In this document: piece after piece, positions 1 to 11,527 of the stretch | How the letters are laid out: each line of letters starts with the position of its first letter | Position numbering within the stretch: the first letter of the stretch is position 1 | The notes under the pieces: model-generated | The model's input: only the letters and a program-made list of their open reading frames with translations | What the model was told of the DNA's origin: nothing | The model's database searches: none | Made by a program: the position numbers and the translations under genes | Assembly (NCBI GenBank): GCA_012274445.1 | Contig: JAAROD010000004.1 | Coordinates: 2,728,001-2,792,000, forward strand | Reading direction: 5' to 3' | Length of the DNA: 64,000 nucleotides | From: Sclerotiophoma versabilis | Lineage: Eukaryota; Ascomycota; Dothideomycetes; Pleosporales; Didymellaceae

Positions 1-314
1 TTGAAGGCGCGAACGAAACAGTTTGGTCGATGGCCATGCAGCAAGATGCTGTGACGATGGACGCGCGCGATGTGCAGGAGAGGTGGTTGGACAGAAGAGA
101 CGAGCTAGACGAAGAGGAGAGGAGGGCATGGGAGAGCGAGACTAAAGAGATGCGTGACCGGCCCGAGGCTGAAATGCCCCCTACGCCTGTTGCGCGACCA
201 GAGCCCAAGGCGAGAGCTGCAGACGAGGACGACGAGATGGATGACCTGGAAGAAATGAGGCAATTTATGGACAAGCAGAAGAAGGATGGAGGTATCAATA
301 TTGTCAAGAAGTGA
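1..314 (+). CDS. 3' end of an unknown gene, acidic C-terminal tail
   Basis: The reading frame is open from the left edge (base 3) to a TGA at 312-314, so the gene starts outside the window and about 103 C-terminal residues are visible. The visible part is highly charged: a helical Arg/Glu stretch (WLDRRDELDEEERRAWE), a Pro-rich linker (MPPTPVARPEP) and an acidic DEDDEMDDLEEM block just before a Lys-rich end. There is an in-frame ATG at 30, but codons continue upstream of it without a stop, so 30 is not shown to be the start. The tail resembles C-termini of Swi3/Csm3-type replication fork protection proteins. I cannot see the diagnostic domain, so that is only a guess. Coding is likely; identity is unknown. 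Confidence 0.55.
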   Translation, partial: EGANETVWSMAMQQDAVTMDARDVQERWLDRRDELDEEERRAWESETKEMRDRPEAEMPPTPVARPEPKARAADEDDEMDDLEEMRQFMDKQKKDGGINIVKK

Positions 315-799
315 GCAGAGACTTGGAATATGTCGAAGGCCATAGCACTCCCGTCACTGTCCGAAGGCTCGCCCAACAGATTTGGCGCTGCATGGAAACA
401 GTGGCGAAACGCGAGCTTGCGAGGCGAGACGAGAGCATAACCTGTTCGATCAGGGGAACAGAGCTCCAGAGGTGGACGCACCAGCAGCTGAGACCCAAAC
501 GATGACCAGGCAGCGAGCCCCACATAACCGCGGGGTAGCGTATTACACGCGTCGCGTGAGTGAAAGGTGCGCGCTCGACATGCATGTAGATCATAGACAC
601 ACAACGACCCTGTCAACTGACATGCTGCCCCCGTTTGGCCATTTTGGTGCTTACTGTACATTTCATGTTGAAGCGCAAGATCTCGGACTATGACGCATCT
701 GATTCGTCGATCTTTGGTGATGTTCCAGCGCGGAACAAGCGCCTCTTCCGATCCAAGAACAGCAACAAACAGCAGTGGGCGCCGCAGCGACAGAACACG
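315..799. other. Intergenic, upstream of the ESCRT-III gene
   Basis: About 485 bp. It serves as 3' flank of the left-edge gene and promoter/leader of the gene at 800. The frame of that gene stays open upstream to an in-frame ATG at 665, so part of this stretch could be coding if the upstream start is used. No other gene is supported. Confidence 0.5.
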
Positions 800-2282
800 A
801 TGAGCGAGCTGCTAGAGTTTATTTTACAGCACGAGGAAGCTTTCAAGAAGTGCGCGCAGCCTTTGGCTCATCTGGACTATACTGACACATGCAAGCCAGC
901 AGCGCCTTGCGTCCCTGTATGCGGACTTCCGGCAGCAGCTCGAGATCAACCCAGACGGATACCATGCCAACATCGCAGCCTGGACAAAAGCGCTGACTGA
1001 TGCTGCGCGAGCCGGCGTCATACCTACGCAAGGAACCACTCACGACCTACTGAACATACGTACCGCCGACGATCTTGCGCGAGCGCTGCAACATCCGCAG
1101 TACGGGAAGCCAACATGTCTGCCTGCCGTGTTCCACGAGGCGGTGCAAAAGAAGGAGATGATACTCTTGAAAGACTTCATGAACTCAAAGACCAGCATAT
1201 ACAAGACATCGTGGATACCAACACCGTGGTCAGCGCTGCAGTGGAGTCTGCGAACGGTTGGTGTACTGGGGAAGGCTGCTCCGCCTGACAAGCTCGCAGT
1301 CAAGAACTACGTCGTGCTGAAGAACGTCGAGGTAGCCGGCGACGAGATCCTGAAGAAGATGAAGGAGCACACATCGACCGCCGACCGAGTCCTGTCACGA
1401 CGAGACTTCCTTGAACGCTTCTCGCACACGCTCAATCCTGCCGCACCACTCACGAATAACGACCTCAATATCATGCTCGTGTATCTCGCTCGAGACAAGC
1501 AGGCGATAACCTACGATTCGCAAACTATCAAGTTCAAGCCCGAGCATGAAGCCCAACCCCTGCCCGTCACCGAAGAAGATGCCGCGATCGCAGGCCTCCG
1601 CGACACACTCGCGAACATCAACGCCCAGATTCCGCCGCTCATGGAGAAGATTGCCTCCGCCGATGCTGCAGCTCGCGAAGCAGTCGCCGCGAAGCAGATG
1701 GTCCGCGCCAAAGCCGCTCTACGCTCGAAGAAGCTCGCCGAAACGGCACTCGCACAGCGCTCTGACATCGCACTCCAACTCGAAGGCGTATACACACAGC
1801 TCCAGCAAGCAGCTGACCAGGTCGAGATCGTTGAAGCCATGCGCGCCGGTGCCGCGGCACTCAAGGGTCTCAACGAGAAGGTCGGCGGTGCAGAAGGCGT
1901 GCAGGGCGTTGTTGATGCAGTCAATGAGCAGATGGCTACTACGGAGGAGATTACCAATATCATCAACGAGACAGATACAGCTATCGATGAGGTGGATATT
2001 GAAGATGAATTCGCAGCGCTGGAGAGGGCTGAGAAGGAGAAGAAGGAGCAAGAGGAAGCTGCAAAGACAGCAGTGAAGCTCGCAAAGCTGGAGGAGGCAG
2101 AGAGAAAGCAAAGAATTCAACAGGCGAAGGAAGCTGCAGCTGCGGAAGCGAAGCAGTCAGAGGACGATGTGGTTGAGGAGAAGGTCGAGCAGGCTTCTCA
2201 AGGCATTGCGAAAATATCGTTTCAGCAGCAGGATGAGGAGACAGAAGATGTTGAGAGAGAGCGCGTGCCTGCCTATGCTTAG
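800..2282 (+). CDS. ESCRT-III / SNF7-family protein, CHMP7 (Chm7) type
   Basis: Two exons, 800-849 and 896-2282, joined over a 46-nt intron (GTGCGC...GCAAG, with an ACTGAC branch-like site), give 478 aa. The N-terminal half (from MSELLEFILQHEEAF) is the winged-helix-like region typical of the CHMP7 branch. It is followed by a Snf7 core of long helices with Arg/Lys- and Ala-rich coiled coil at about residues 240-420 (AALRSKKLAETALAQRSDIA, then EKEKKEQEEAAKTA). The domain order and roughly 450-500 aa length fit fungal Chm7/CHMP7, which in other organisms works with inner nuclear membrane LEM proteins in nuclear envelope sealing and surveillance. The start at 800 matches the usual family N-terminus. 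An in-frame ATG at 665 would add 45 residues. Identification comes from the reading of domains, not from a search. Confidence 0.82.
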
Positions 2283-2690
2283 GACCTGCCTGTATCGCGG
2301 CACCCGTTTGTTTCATTCGTTTTGCATAGCACTGGCGTTAGGAATTCACAGCACTACATGATAGATGACAGCTCTACACGCCGCGCATTCTAAGCATACA
2401 ATCCATCTAATGTCTCTCCAAATGCATAGTTGGAATGCACAAACTGATCACTTGTTAAGATCAGCAGCCCCAGAATCCTTCGTCAGATAGAGGAAGCTCG
2501 CCGTGACGCCATGCACATCCGCACGCACTAACCCGCATTAAGCAGCGCTATGCCAAGACCACTCACCTCAACTCATCGCAGCCGCAACACCAACAAGCCC
2601 CAAGCTCCCAGCAACCCACCTACGGCCCCGCGGACCCTCCAATTGCCCTCCCCCACGGCTTCCCCCTCCACCCTCCGCTCATACACAACC
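2283..2690. other. Intergenic, C-rich leader of the complex I subunit gene
   Basis: About 408 bp. The proximal 150 bp are very C-rich on the plus strand and open in frame back to an ATG at 2550. The preferred start is the ATG at 2691, because a standard mitochondrial presequence begins there. Nothing else is seen. Confidence 0.45.
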
Positions 2691-3234
2691 ATGTCCGCGC
2701 CCCGCGCCGTCCGCGCCCTCGCGCGCCCCGCCACCTCCATGCTCCGCGCACCCGTCACCCGCGCCTCTCCTCGCATCACAGCCCGCGCCTTCTCCAACTC
2801 GATTGCCAGGCGGGGCGGCCATGAGCACCACTACGACGCGCCCTCGGGCTGGCTGTTTGGCGTCAAGCCCGGCGAGGAGTACAAGAAGGAGGGGTGGGAG
2901 AATGCGACCTTCTACGTGTTTATCCCAATGATGGTGCTGTTTATCGGCGTCTATGCGTTTAAGCCTGACACAAGGTACGTTTATCACGAGAATGGCTGGG
3001 AATTGGGGTGGAGAGGCGAGGGAATTGGATTGGGAGCTAGAATAAGGAGCATTGAGGGTGGAGGTGGGAAATGAAATGGGGCGGAGACGCAGCACATTGA
3101 TGGGAAATTAGTGGCAGAGTGTTCACGCGCAAAGACTGACGGCTTGCAGCATCCAGACATGGGCCCTTGAGGAGGCGCGCAGGCGGCTCGAAGCAGAGGG
3201 CATCCTGGCCGACCCGGATGTCAAGAAGGATTAA
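2691..3234 (+). CDS. Mitochondrial complex I accessory subunit, NDUFB11/ESSS type
   Basis: Exons 2691-2974 and 3150-3234 (175-nt intron, GTACGT...TTGCAG) give 122 aa. The first about 40 residues are Arg/Ala/Ser-rich with no acidic residue (MSAPRAVRALARPATSMLRA), as in a matrix presequence. Then come a His-rich segment (RRGGHEHHYD), the conserved GWLFGVKPGEEY block, one hydrophobic helix at about 67-85 (TFYVFIPMMVLFIGVYAF) and the tail KPDTSIQTWALEEARRRLEA, which is only restored by splicing. The size, single membrane helix and tail fit the ESSS subunit of NADH:ubiquinone oxidoreductase, a membrane-arm accessory subunit. An ATG at 2550 in the same frame would add 47 Pro/Ser-rich residues and hide the presequence, so it is disfavoured. 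Confidence 0.75.
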
Positions 3235-3941
3235 GCTCGGCACGAATGACGCATAACGAGCGATTCAGCAAGCCAGGCGAGCCACAGGGTGCAACAAGCG
3301 AGCGAAGCAGAGCTGCACACACGTTACTGTATATATCCGGATCATGACAGGGGTGGATTTTCTTTTGTCGCATGGGGCTTGATAGAGTCGGGTATGCAAT
3401 TGCAAGCATTGAATTCCAACACCGTGTGGCCATGCAACGTCGCGCTCGAGCCGGATGCCACGCTGCGCATCAGAGTACCGCACGTCGACATTCATTTGCA
3501 GAAATAGGACGTTAATCATGGACCAGCCTGGCTTAGGACGGATATCGAACTGTTGGCTCAGACTGTCATCTCACGAAGCCTGTCATTCCAGTGCCACTCC
3601 TGCCTCCTTGTATGCTTACAGTTACCAGCGCTTATCACCACCCCTATCCTACACACACGTCTTGCATCCCATCCAATCTCTACCGTCAACCCGCCATACT
3701 AGCAATGTCCTAGACAATCCATCCCACAATCCACTCCCTCCCTGCACTCTCGTATTTACATAACGCGGAATCCGCTTCTCTCCACATCTCATCTCCAACC
3801 TACAGCGAGCACATCGTGCAATCATATCTGCGGAGATACACATCGTAAGGCCAGCGCACGCATCTCACCCAACACTACCCCTCAGCCAACTCTCGTAAAT
3901 CCCAGGGTGCAGCATTGAGCCAAGTCAATACCGCCAGCCTG
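3235..3941. other. Convergent intergenic region
   Basis: About 700 bp between the 3' ends of the complex I subunit gene and the minus-strand BTB-like gene. Short chance frames only. The distal half is CT/CA-rich. No gene or RNA is supported. Confidence 0.5.
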
Positions 3942-5383
3942 CTACGCTGCAAAGTGTAGAATACCCAAGACATTCGGCTGCCCAGCGTGTTCAGACGGCA
4001 AGTCGTGCGAGCGCAAACCAGGCGCGAAGAGATTATACACACTCTCTTCGTCTGTGTTTTCGCTGTCGCCTATCTCGTACGACCAGCGGCTTCGGCCTGG
4101 ACTATCCGACACGAAGGGGGCTTGGCTCGGGAGCTCCAGGGCTGGCGGGCTGCAGGGCTGTTGCGCGGCTTGGTTTCGTGGATCCTGGGCTCTTGAGTGG
4201 GTTCTCTTTGCAGCGGTTTGTTGTTCTGAGGGCACTGTCATCGGCGATATCAGAGGCGGAGAAGGTCTTGCTCCTTGTTGCGAGGCAGGTCCCGCGAATG
4301 GTCTGCTTGACGTCGGTTTTGTCGGGGGGTTCCGTCCCTTTGGACATTTGTTCGTTGGGGCTTTCGCATTAGTTGTGTCGCTGCTACTCATCGCTTGGTG
4401 ACTCTTTCTTTGTACTATCAAACCTTCGAGCCGGGTTCCGTGGCAAGAATCATTCCTACCGGGAGATTGGCAAGCCGTTCTATGCAGTACGGTCATGGGA
4501 GGATTTAGACCGAATTTGATGCCAACTCCAGCATATAGGTACTGTATCTGCAAGTTGCTATGGACTATTGTCTCATTGTTTGTGACTTTGTAAATGCGGT
4601 CTCGGACGGCAATGCGATCGTTGCTTGGTCCGGGTTGGATGCTGTCTCTCCTCGCTCTGAGCTCCTTCCAGCGATTCCTGATCTTATCCGCGATGTCCGT
4701 GGGTAGCATTTCGAAGCTGTGGCGCTTAAGTTCTGCTTGATATTGCATGAGCCCGGCATGGAAGTCGACAAGGAATCTCTTCGCTTTCGTGTGATTGCCG
4801 GTGTTATCTCTCAGGTAGGTGAATGGCTGGGGACCCAATGGCTCCATGTCCAGAGGCAGATGAAGGCGATCATCCAAGCGCGCCCGGTAATGCGTGCGGT
4901 AAACCCCGAAAATGTCGTTCTGCAGATCGGGTAATAACAGCATGTCGCCCACATGCCAGGCTTTAGCAAAGTTCAGCAGAGGATCATTACCGATGACCAG
5001 CTCTTGGAGATGGCCAGGTGCGTTTGATGATATCGAACCTACGTTCCTGGTGAACTGCAGGTGCTCAATGATAATAGCGAAGACGGCAGGATCAGCGTTG
5101 ACGATTCTACACCCTGGTACGAGGAAGTTGTTCAGGACCGAACATGAGTTGAGTACAGACTGCGACACGTGTAGGGTTTGTGCGTCCATAGACCTGCCAA
5201 CTTGAGTGTTGAGGCCATCGGTAGCCACTCTGATCTACTATTAGTCCGAATGTTCACGGGGCAAGGGCAAGCGTACTCTGAGCTGTTAGAGAGAAGACCT
5301 GCAAGCTCTTGCTTAGTACCGAACACTGAGCGTAACTTCAACATAGTAACAGGATCTGCGAAACTGGCCAGACAGTTTCCCAT
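3942..5383 (-). CDS. BTB/POZ-like protein of unknown function
   Basis: Exons 5383-5277 and 5229-3942, with a 47-nt intron (GTACGC...ATCAG, containing a GACTAAT branch-like site), give 464 aa. Residues about 20-125 follow the pattern of a divergent BTB/POZ fold: an exposed strand with HVSQSVLNSCSVLNNFL, a strand with VNADPAVFAIIIEHLQF, and later AKAWHVGDMLLLPDLQNDI, the helix that usually follows in fungal BTB proteins. From about residue 270 the protein is low-complexity (Ser, Pro, Gln, Thr; PTKPTSSRPFAGPASQQGA) and ends in an acidic patch (GDSENTDEES) before a short conserved-looking tail. Fungal BTB-only proteins often act as adaptors, but no partner domain is visible here. The start at 5383 is the first ATG in the exon frame near the fold; the frame remains open upstream. 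Confidence 0.6.
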
Positions 5384-6031
5384 ACGGAGAGAGGTTCTGT
5401 TAGTTAGTAGCACTCCCAGACCTTGAAAGTGGGCAAGGCAAGAAATATTTCCAGTATGGTTGTAGCCGAGTGTGACGACCCCTACAAACCATATCAATGA
5501 CTCTTGTGCGTGGAAGCTCAAAATTTGATCTCTCATTCGATCTGACTCTGGAAGGTGAGAACCGAGCGTGTCAATGCCGACACACAGCGGAAAGTTCCAC
5601 GCTTTCCCCTCTTCCGCAGTCCCCAAGCTTACGGAATGCAAGCGACTTGCATTCTTTTGAGTATCAGGTCCTATCGCTATAACTTTCCGAAGACACCCTA
5701 TGACACGCAATTGCCATTGTTTGTTTGCAATGAGCGTTGCCAGGCGCGCTCGACGCTTCAAACCAGTCTGCAACCTACCCCTCGCGTCTTACCCATCACT
5801 CATACCAGTTCGTGCGCACTTGATATGGGACTGATGATCGTGGATTGCCATGACCAGAGCAATGATGCGATGTGTTGAGGCAGGGAAGATAAATACCAGA
5901 AGGCACGTCGGAGATGGAAGGCAAACGGTTGCGAGTCGGGCCGGCTCTTACCTTAGCGCTCCACGACACCTGCGCGACTGGACCTCATACCTGGTGCACC
6001 TCCAAGAGCTCACAGTCAACGTGCATCATCG
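5384..6031. promoter_or_regulatory. Shared divergent promoter region, BTB-like gene / rhomboid gene
   Basis: About 650 bp between two divergent start codons. It must hold both promoters unless unseen 5' exons exist. No TATA box or known operator stands out. Confidence 0.4.
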
Positions 6032-7237
6032 ATGTCATTATCAAGACTAGGCAGACTGCCTTTGCAACGGCTTTGTCTAGCTAGTCAAAGACCGGGTTCT
6101 GCACCATTGCGATGGAGCGCAGATTCGTTCAGCAACCGGTTACAACAACGTAGTCAGCACTATTCACAAAAACCGCCACGGCGCTTCGGACAACCATCAG
6201 AGCCCAGATCGCCAATCCAACAGATTAGAGAAGAGCAGGTGGAGATTATACCACCGACTGCGGGGTCAGGAAGCCAATATTCGAAACCAGAGTACGAAGA
6301 GTATGAGCTGCCCGACGACCCCTGGCCCAAAGTACGGGTTCGATATCTTCGGCCAGCAATCTGGTCGCTTACCGTCACCGCTGGCATCTTTTCCGGGCTA
6401 GCGTACTATCAAGCGAAGAAAGAGATCGAACAGCAGAAGGCTACGAACTGGTTCCAGGCACCGCAATGGGGTTTGCAACCGCAATCACGTGCGGGACCAC
6501 CGAGTGCGACTGAATTAGCGACTCGCTGGTGGACAGAACTCAACCCTATATCGAAGGTCACTTGGGGTATCATTGGTGCAAACAGCGCAGTGCATCTCAC
6601 CAGCTTCCTCGTACCTCGATACTGGGATTTGTTATGGCACATACCCGCTCGCAACGTCAACTACACGAACTTCACGTCAATGTTTGTGCATTCAGGACCT
6701 ATGCATTTGGCAGTCAATATGTGGGCGACCTACAACTTCATGCTCCCCGTGGGATACTCGCACCTGTTTGAGGGCAATGGGCCGCATGTCGGCGCGTTCT
6801 TCCTCGCCACAGGGGTGCTATCCGGATACGCGCAGCACCTGACGACGATGTTCGCGAAGAACAGACGTGTCATTCCAGAAATATTCATCAGAGGCGGCGG
6901 AGCCAGTGGTGCTCTATTTGGTATTCTGGGCGCCTTCTGTATGGAGTACCCGACCGCTCAGCTGGGGATATTGTTCCTGCCGATCCATTTCGAAGCGCAG
7001 TACTTCTTCCCTGCTGTTATGTTGTTTGACTTGGTGGGAGTAATTCGCGGTTACTCTTTCGTCAACTTTGGTCACGCAGTAAGTTGCATATTCTTGCTCA
7101 AGACCTGCAATTGCTAACATGCTTAGGCTCACTTGTCCGGCGCACTTATCGGAGTGGGCTATTCCTACTTTAATGGCAAGGACAATGTTTGGAAGCCAAT
7201 GGTGCGATTCTGGAAGCGCCGTCTGCAGAACGCCTAG
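6032..7237 (+). CDS. Mitochondrial rhomboid intramembrane serine protease (Pcp1/PARL type)
   Basis: Exons 6032-7078 and 7127-7237 (48-nt intron, GTAAGT...GCTTAG, with a TGCTAAC branch) give 385 aa. The N-terminus is basic and hydroxylated (MSLSRLGRLPLQRLCLASQR), as in a mitochondrial presequence, and a first hydrophobic helix lies near residue 112. The rhomboid core follows: TSMFVHSGPMHLAVNMWATY (TM2 with the oxyanion His/Asn region), the catalytic serine in GGGASGALFG (Ser about 291), and the catalytic histidine in FGHAAHLSGALIG (His about 351), formed across the splice junction. In yeast and animals this enzyme sits in the inner membrane and cleaves dynamin-like Mgm1/OPA1 and other membrane proteins. 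Both catalytic residues are intact, so it should be active. Confidence 0.9.
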
Positions 7238-7761
7238 TAGTGCTTCACTCATGTTCTTAGCTCCAAGTCCCCACAATAATGTGTACTAGTAGTAGACCGT
7301 GGTAAATAAACATCACCCCTAGAAACCCCACGATACCCATATACTGGGTATCACCGCTGCGAACCATTGCGTGTTATTCAATTAGACGCACGTTCCTGAG
7401 CCCAACACGTCGTTTGGAGGTCGTCAGCCAGTACCCAGCGACGTGTACAAAAAACCGCAAGGGTCAACCATGGTCTGAGCTGCTCACCGACTCTCGAATT
7501 TGGGTGCAATGTTAAACAGCCACACAAAATATTCCCTCACTTGTTTACTTCCTTGCATTATAAACCCGACTTATCTACGCACTTAAACATAGCTTCTCTA
7601 TTATACCCACTCCAGCATAGCATCTGAAATACATCTGAGTCCCAACGTAGCCTTCAAGTCCCAAATCCGCACACACCCGCACATTCTCAAACCACTCGTA
7701 TCTCTCCAGTCGTCCGTATGAAAGCACGCACAATTATTTTTTAGCGCCTCATAGCTACTAC
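7238..7761. other. Intergenic, promoter of the small unknown gene
   Basis: About 520 bp. It ends in a CT-rich and CA-rich leader before the ATG at 7762. Nothing else is recognisable. Confidence 0.4.
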
Positions 7762-8295
7762 ATGGATGCAATGTTCCTCACTTCACCCGCACCATTCATG
7801 GCAATGGCCACCACGGACTACTCCCCGTATCCGATGCACACGGCACGCGACTCAAGGCCGCGTCGAAGGCGCAACATTCAAAAACCACCGACTACCTCCA
7901 AATCTCACTGCAACGGGCCAACTACCTCCAATTACCTGCGCCCTACTGAGCTCGGGTCCAAGCCCAAGCCCAAACCCGTTCAGAGAGTCGATAGTGGATT
8001 CGATGATGCATCGGAGACCTCCAGCGTCACATTTACTGAGGAAGTGGAGAGAACATTCGCGCTGCGACAGTTCTTGCACCAACACCACCATGATTCTGAG
8101 GGGGAAGAGGGGGACGAGGTCGGAGATGAGGTTGGAGATGATGAAAGGGGTCTTGCAAGAAAAGCTAGAGACAGCATCGACATGAATGTCGAGAGGGCAA
8201 GCACGTGGGAAATTAAAGAGAGTAGAACTAAAAGGAACCGGAAAAGCAAGTTAAAGATGGTGAAGAAATGGTTTGAAAGGCTAATCATATGGTAG
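7762..8295 (+). CDS. Small unknown protein, charged and disordered
   Basis: A single exon of 177 aa. The N-terminal part is rich in Pro, Thr, Arg and Lys (DSRPRRRRNIQKPP). The middle carries a Ser/Thr/Glu block (SETSSVTFTEEVERTFALRQFL) and a 4-residue tandem (EVGDEVGD) in an acidic region. The end is strongly basic (TKRNRKSKLKMVKKWFERLIIW) and could form an amphipathic helix or a nuclear signal. Phospho-site-like RVDSGFDD is present. I recognise no domain. The good composition, clear start and lack of a better frame on either strand support it as a gene; its function is unknown. Confidence 0.55.
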   Translation: MDAMFLTSPAPFMAMATTDYSPYPMHTARDSRPRRRRNIQKPPTTSKSHCNGPTTSNYLRPTELGSKPKPKPVQRVDSGFDDASETSSVTFTEEVERTFALRQFLHQHHHDSEGEEGDEVGDEVGDDERGLARKARDSIDMNVERASTWEIKESRTKRNRKSKLKMVKKWFERLIIW

Positions 8296-8498
8296 CAGCT
8301 AGTTGTTGACGGCGTCGCTCTGACGGGTTGTATTCGTTCCTTTGCACTTCACCAGATCTACGGTCAGCATTAGAATACCCTAAAAGGTATCAGGACGATT
8401 TATGGAAACAGACTGCATTTCTCTCTTCGATTCTCAAGCACTCCATGCCACTCGGTGTGAAGCTACAAACCCGTCGCACTGCGCATCGTAGCATTCAC

Positions 8499-11400
8499 TC
8501 AACATCCTCGGACTCCAAAGCGTGACTTGAATGAACCCGTGGCACTGCCAGACTTCGCAATCATCTCCGTCATGATCCTCCCTGTGAACGCCTTGTGTGT
8601 AATCTCTATGGTCGCATCCGCAGCTTTGTGCAGAATGTTCAAGGCTTTGCAGGCCAAGATTTTCATCTGCTTCTCGCAAGCGGTACAGTACCATCGACTA
8701 ACCCTCTCAACTCCCAGTTTCTTGACGCAGCGCTTATGAAAGATACGGTCAAATTCACAAAGCCTTTGCTAAATTCCTTCTTGATCTTGTAAGCATCTGG
8801 CAGGACCTCAACTTGGCAGTAGCACAACTTGATGGAGTCTTTCGTGCCTGAGTTATGGCACTGGATATCCTGCAGCACACTCATAGGGCGAAATGTTTCA
8901 TTTTCCTGCTCCTCACGAAGAGTCGCTCAAACTCAAGTTCCTTCTTCATAAGCGGGCCACGCTCATGTCCGTCTAGAAGTTCGGTGTATTTGCGCAGGAG
9001 ACAGGAAGGCATACCAGCAAGATCCGGCTTGTTCGGGCTGCTGTTGATTTCCATGAAATAAGATACAATATCATTGTCCAAAAGCATTACCCGGCACTTG
9101 GTAAGGTCATGATGCTCGTATATTGACATCAGCCTCTCGCTGTGAGCCCGGTTGTATGGTCCGGATATGCAGAGCTCTTTGCCAGGGTGCATCAGGCAGT
9201 ACTGTTTTTGTAGAGGGTCTCCGCAGGAACAGTCTGTGAGACCTTATCAGTATGCAGATACTTTGGTGCGATGCCTGGCTTACGAGGCTCATGGAATTGA
9301 CAATCGGGCATTTCTTGGCTTTCAAAACGACAGGGCGATCCCCGTGAACAGCTCTCTAAAGGCTGCAGGAGTGGGAAAGTCATTTGGTCGACAATGAAAG
9401 CTCTTGAGAAATGCGTCCAATGATCATGTTTGCCTTGAGTGGTGTATGGTATGGTCGGAGGAGATGACTCGGTCGAAACATCGAGTTCAGTGTTATGCTT
9501 CACTACGGCTATGTTGCTTGAATCAACTTTGCCACTGTCTATTAGCTCTCTTGTAGGAGAGACGTAACTCTCGGAAGACGGCTCCTCTATAGCATGGGAG
9601 GTACTGTTGGTCACTGGACTACGCAACAAGATCTCCTCGAAACCTTGCTCAAGAGCTTCAAGGCCAGCCACCTGCGTTGTTGAAAGACTGGGTGTATCCC
9701 CAGTATTGCTCACCTTCTTAGCTTTGCGCTTGGCCTCGCGCTGAGCCTTCTTTGCCTTCTTCTGGGAGACAACTGGACATGTTTCTTGGGTGTCGGTGTC
9801 CGGTGTGATCGCGCGTACAGGACCTCTCAGAACGATTCTCTCGTCTCTCGCAAGGGCCTGCACGGCAGGTGCATTAGATTGGGTGGAAATAGGCTCAGCC
9901 GTCTTCACGTGCAAACCTAGGGTGGGAAAGCCTACTTCGTCCACCTTGGGACCACCGACTACATGGCTGTGCATCAAGGTATTAATCGTGAACCACTCCG
10001 GCTGAGTCACAAAACCCGGCTTGTTTGAGGTGGCTTGTTTGAATGACAATGGTGGTGACGGTGCGCTCTCCTCCGCAGGGTGCAGAGATCGCGTAGAAGG
10101 TGCTTGTCTCGCCAAATTCCGTCGCAGCCACCCACGGCTGGTCATGCCGGCAGGTATACTGCTCTCTTTGTTCTTAGTAATCTTCAGCTGTAAGACAACA
10201 GGCTTCTTCGATTCCGTGTTTGGTGTGAGGGGTAGCAAAGGTGCATTATAGGGTTCGATGACCTTCTGCCCAGGACCGTCATCTCCTGTGACACGAGTAT
10301 GAATGTGTTGTAGATGGCGTAGGTCAGGACCTCTAATGGATGAGTGAACGGGTAACGGCGGATTTTCAGGCACAGATCTATCAGAAGGTCAGTATCTAAG
10401 AAAGGGTTGTGAACGAAGACATACTCAGAGAGTGCGGTGGATTCCTCAGACGACAGAGTGAGGCCACTGGAATCGCTGGAAGAGGGAGTGATGCGTTCGC
10501 CCGTTCTCCAGTCCTTATCGGTATACCTGTCTTCGACGATACCATAGGCCGTCTTGTTGGTGTAGCGCAAGTATCCCGCACGGCGCATTCTGATTTCCAT
10601 CATGTCTTTCTTGACGAGCACTAGGTCTTCCACAACAGCGTTCTTGAATGCTTTGACCAAGATCTCGAAGTTTTTCAGCCCTTTTCCTTGCAGCCCACGG
10701 TTTCTGGAATTGCGCTTAGCAAGTTCTGTAACGCGGAACACATCGAGTACCCTCTCCATCTCGCCTTCGAAGTCAACATCCACGTCAGGAATCTCTGCAA
10801 ACATTTTGAGATCGCGCCGGCTTGAATGACTATTGTAGACGTTGGAATTATAACGTAGGTGTTCTTCGATCAATTGCACCTCTTCCAGGTTGGCAGGACT
10901 AGCGTTATCGCCACTGGTGACACCCTCGGCGGGATGGAGCACTGAGTCAATATATCTTAGCTCGTCTTGGGTGACTACTCTCGCTCTGTTGGCAGCTCGA
11001 GCGAGGGACTTGGCATCTTTTCGCTCACGTTTGGAAGTGGATATCTCTTCTGGTGTAAGGCTGCGGTCGCTAACCTCGCAGTTGGTTGGTTGCAAATCGG
11101 AGGATCGGCCTCTTCTTGGATCTCCAGGCTCTGCAGGTACAATAGTCCAGTTCGCTTCACCGTAGCTTTCGTAGATAATCCGGAGTTGAGTGACAAGGTC
11201 ATGGTGCCGCTTGTAGTGCCTGAAATAAATACGTCAAGATACTGAGAGAGAGCGTTAAGTCACATGGCTTACTTACGCCTCGTCAATAGTGCTGCAGTAG
11301 TTACACATGTGAGCTCGGTTGCGCATAAACATCGCCTGTAGGATCAGCATATACTCACAACAAGACCGAAAGTTAAGACGCACATGGTGGAAGCGGTGAC

Positions 11401-11527
11401 ATGGCTCGCTGTGTGTCCCAAAGCAGCTTGCTCGAGCTCCAGGGTGGGAAAGAGGTCGTTTACAGAAGCCGCAATGGTGCTGGAGAGCCTGGCTATCTTC
11501 CCATCGGAATAGCAGACTGTTCAACAT
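8499..11527 (-). CDS. Cys/His-rich multi-finger protein with C-terminal PHD-like module
   Basis: Seven exons can be joined in frame: 11527-11384, 11335-11277, 11219-10425, 10377-9284, 9233-8917, 8869-8807 and 8768-8499, giving 913 aa. The N-terminus has a Cys/His cluster (CGFCKRPLSH, then HSEPCHRFHH and HMCNYCSTIDEAHYKRHH). A long middle is charged and Ser/Pro-rich, with a Lys/Ala-rich basic patch (KKAKKAQREAKRKAKKV). The C-terminal 200 residues hold two further clusters: CQFHEPHCSCGDP...QYCLMH, and a PHD-like array ending FHKRCVKK and WYCTACEKQMK. Each junction has GT-AG ends and restores Cys/His spacing. The last intron is only 38 nt, and the first (48 nt) could be read through in frame. 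Likely nuclear; its role is unknown. The gene span is more certain than each splice site. Confidence 0.6.
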
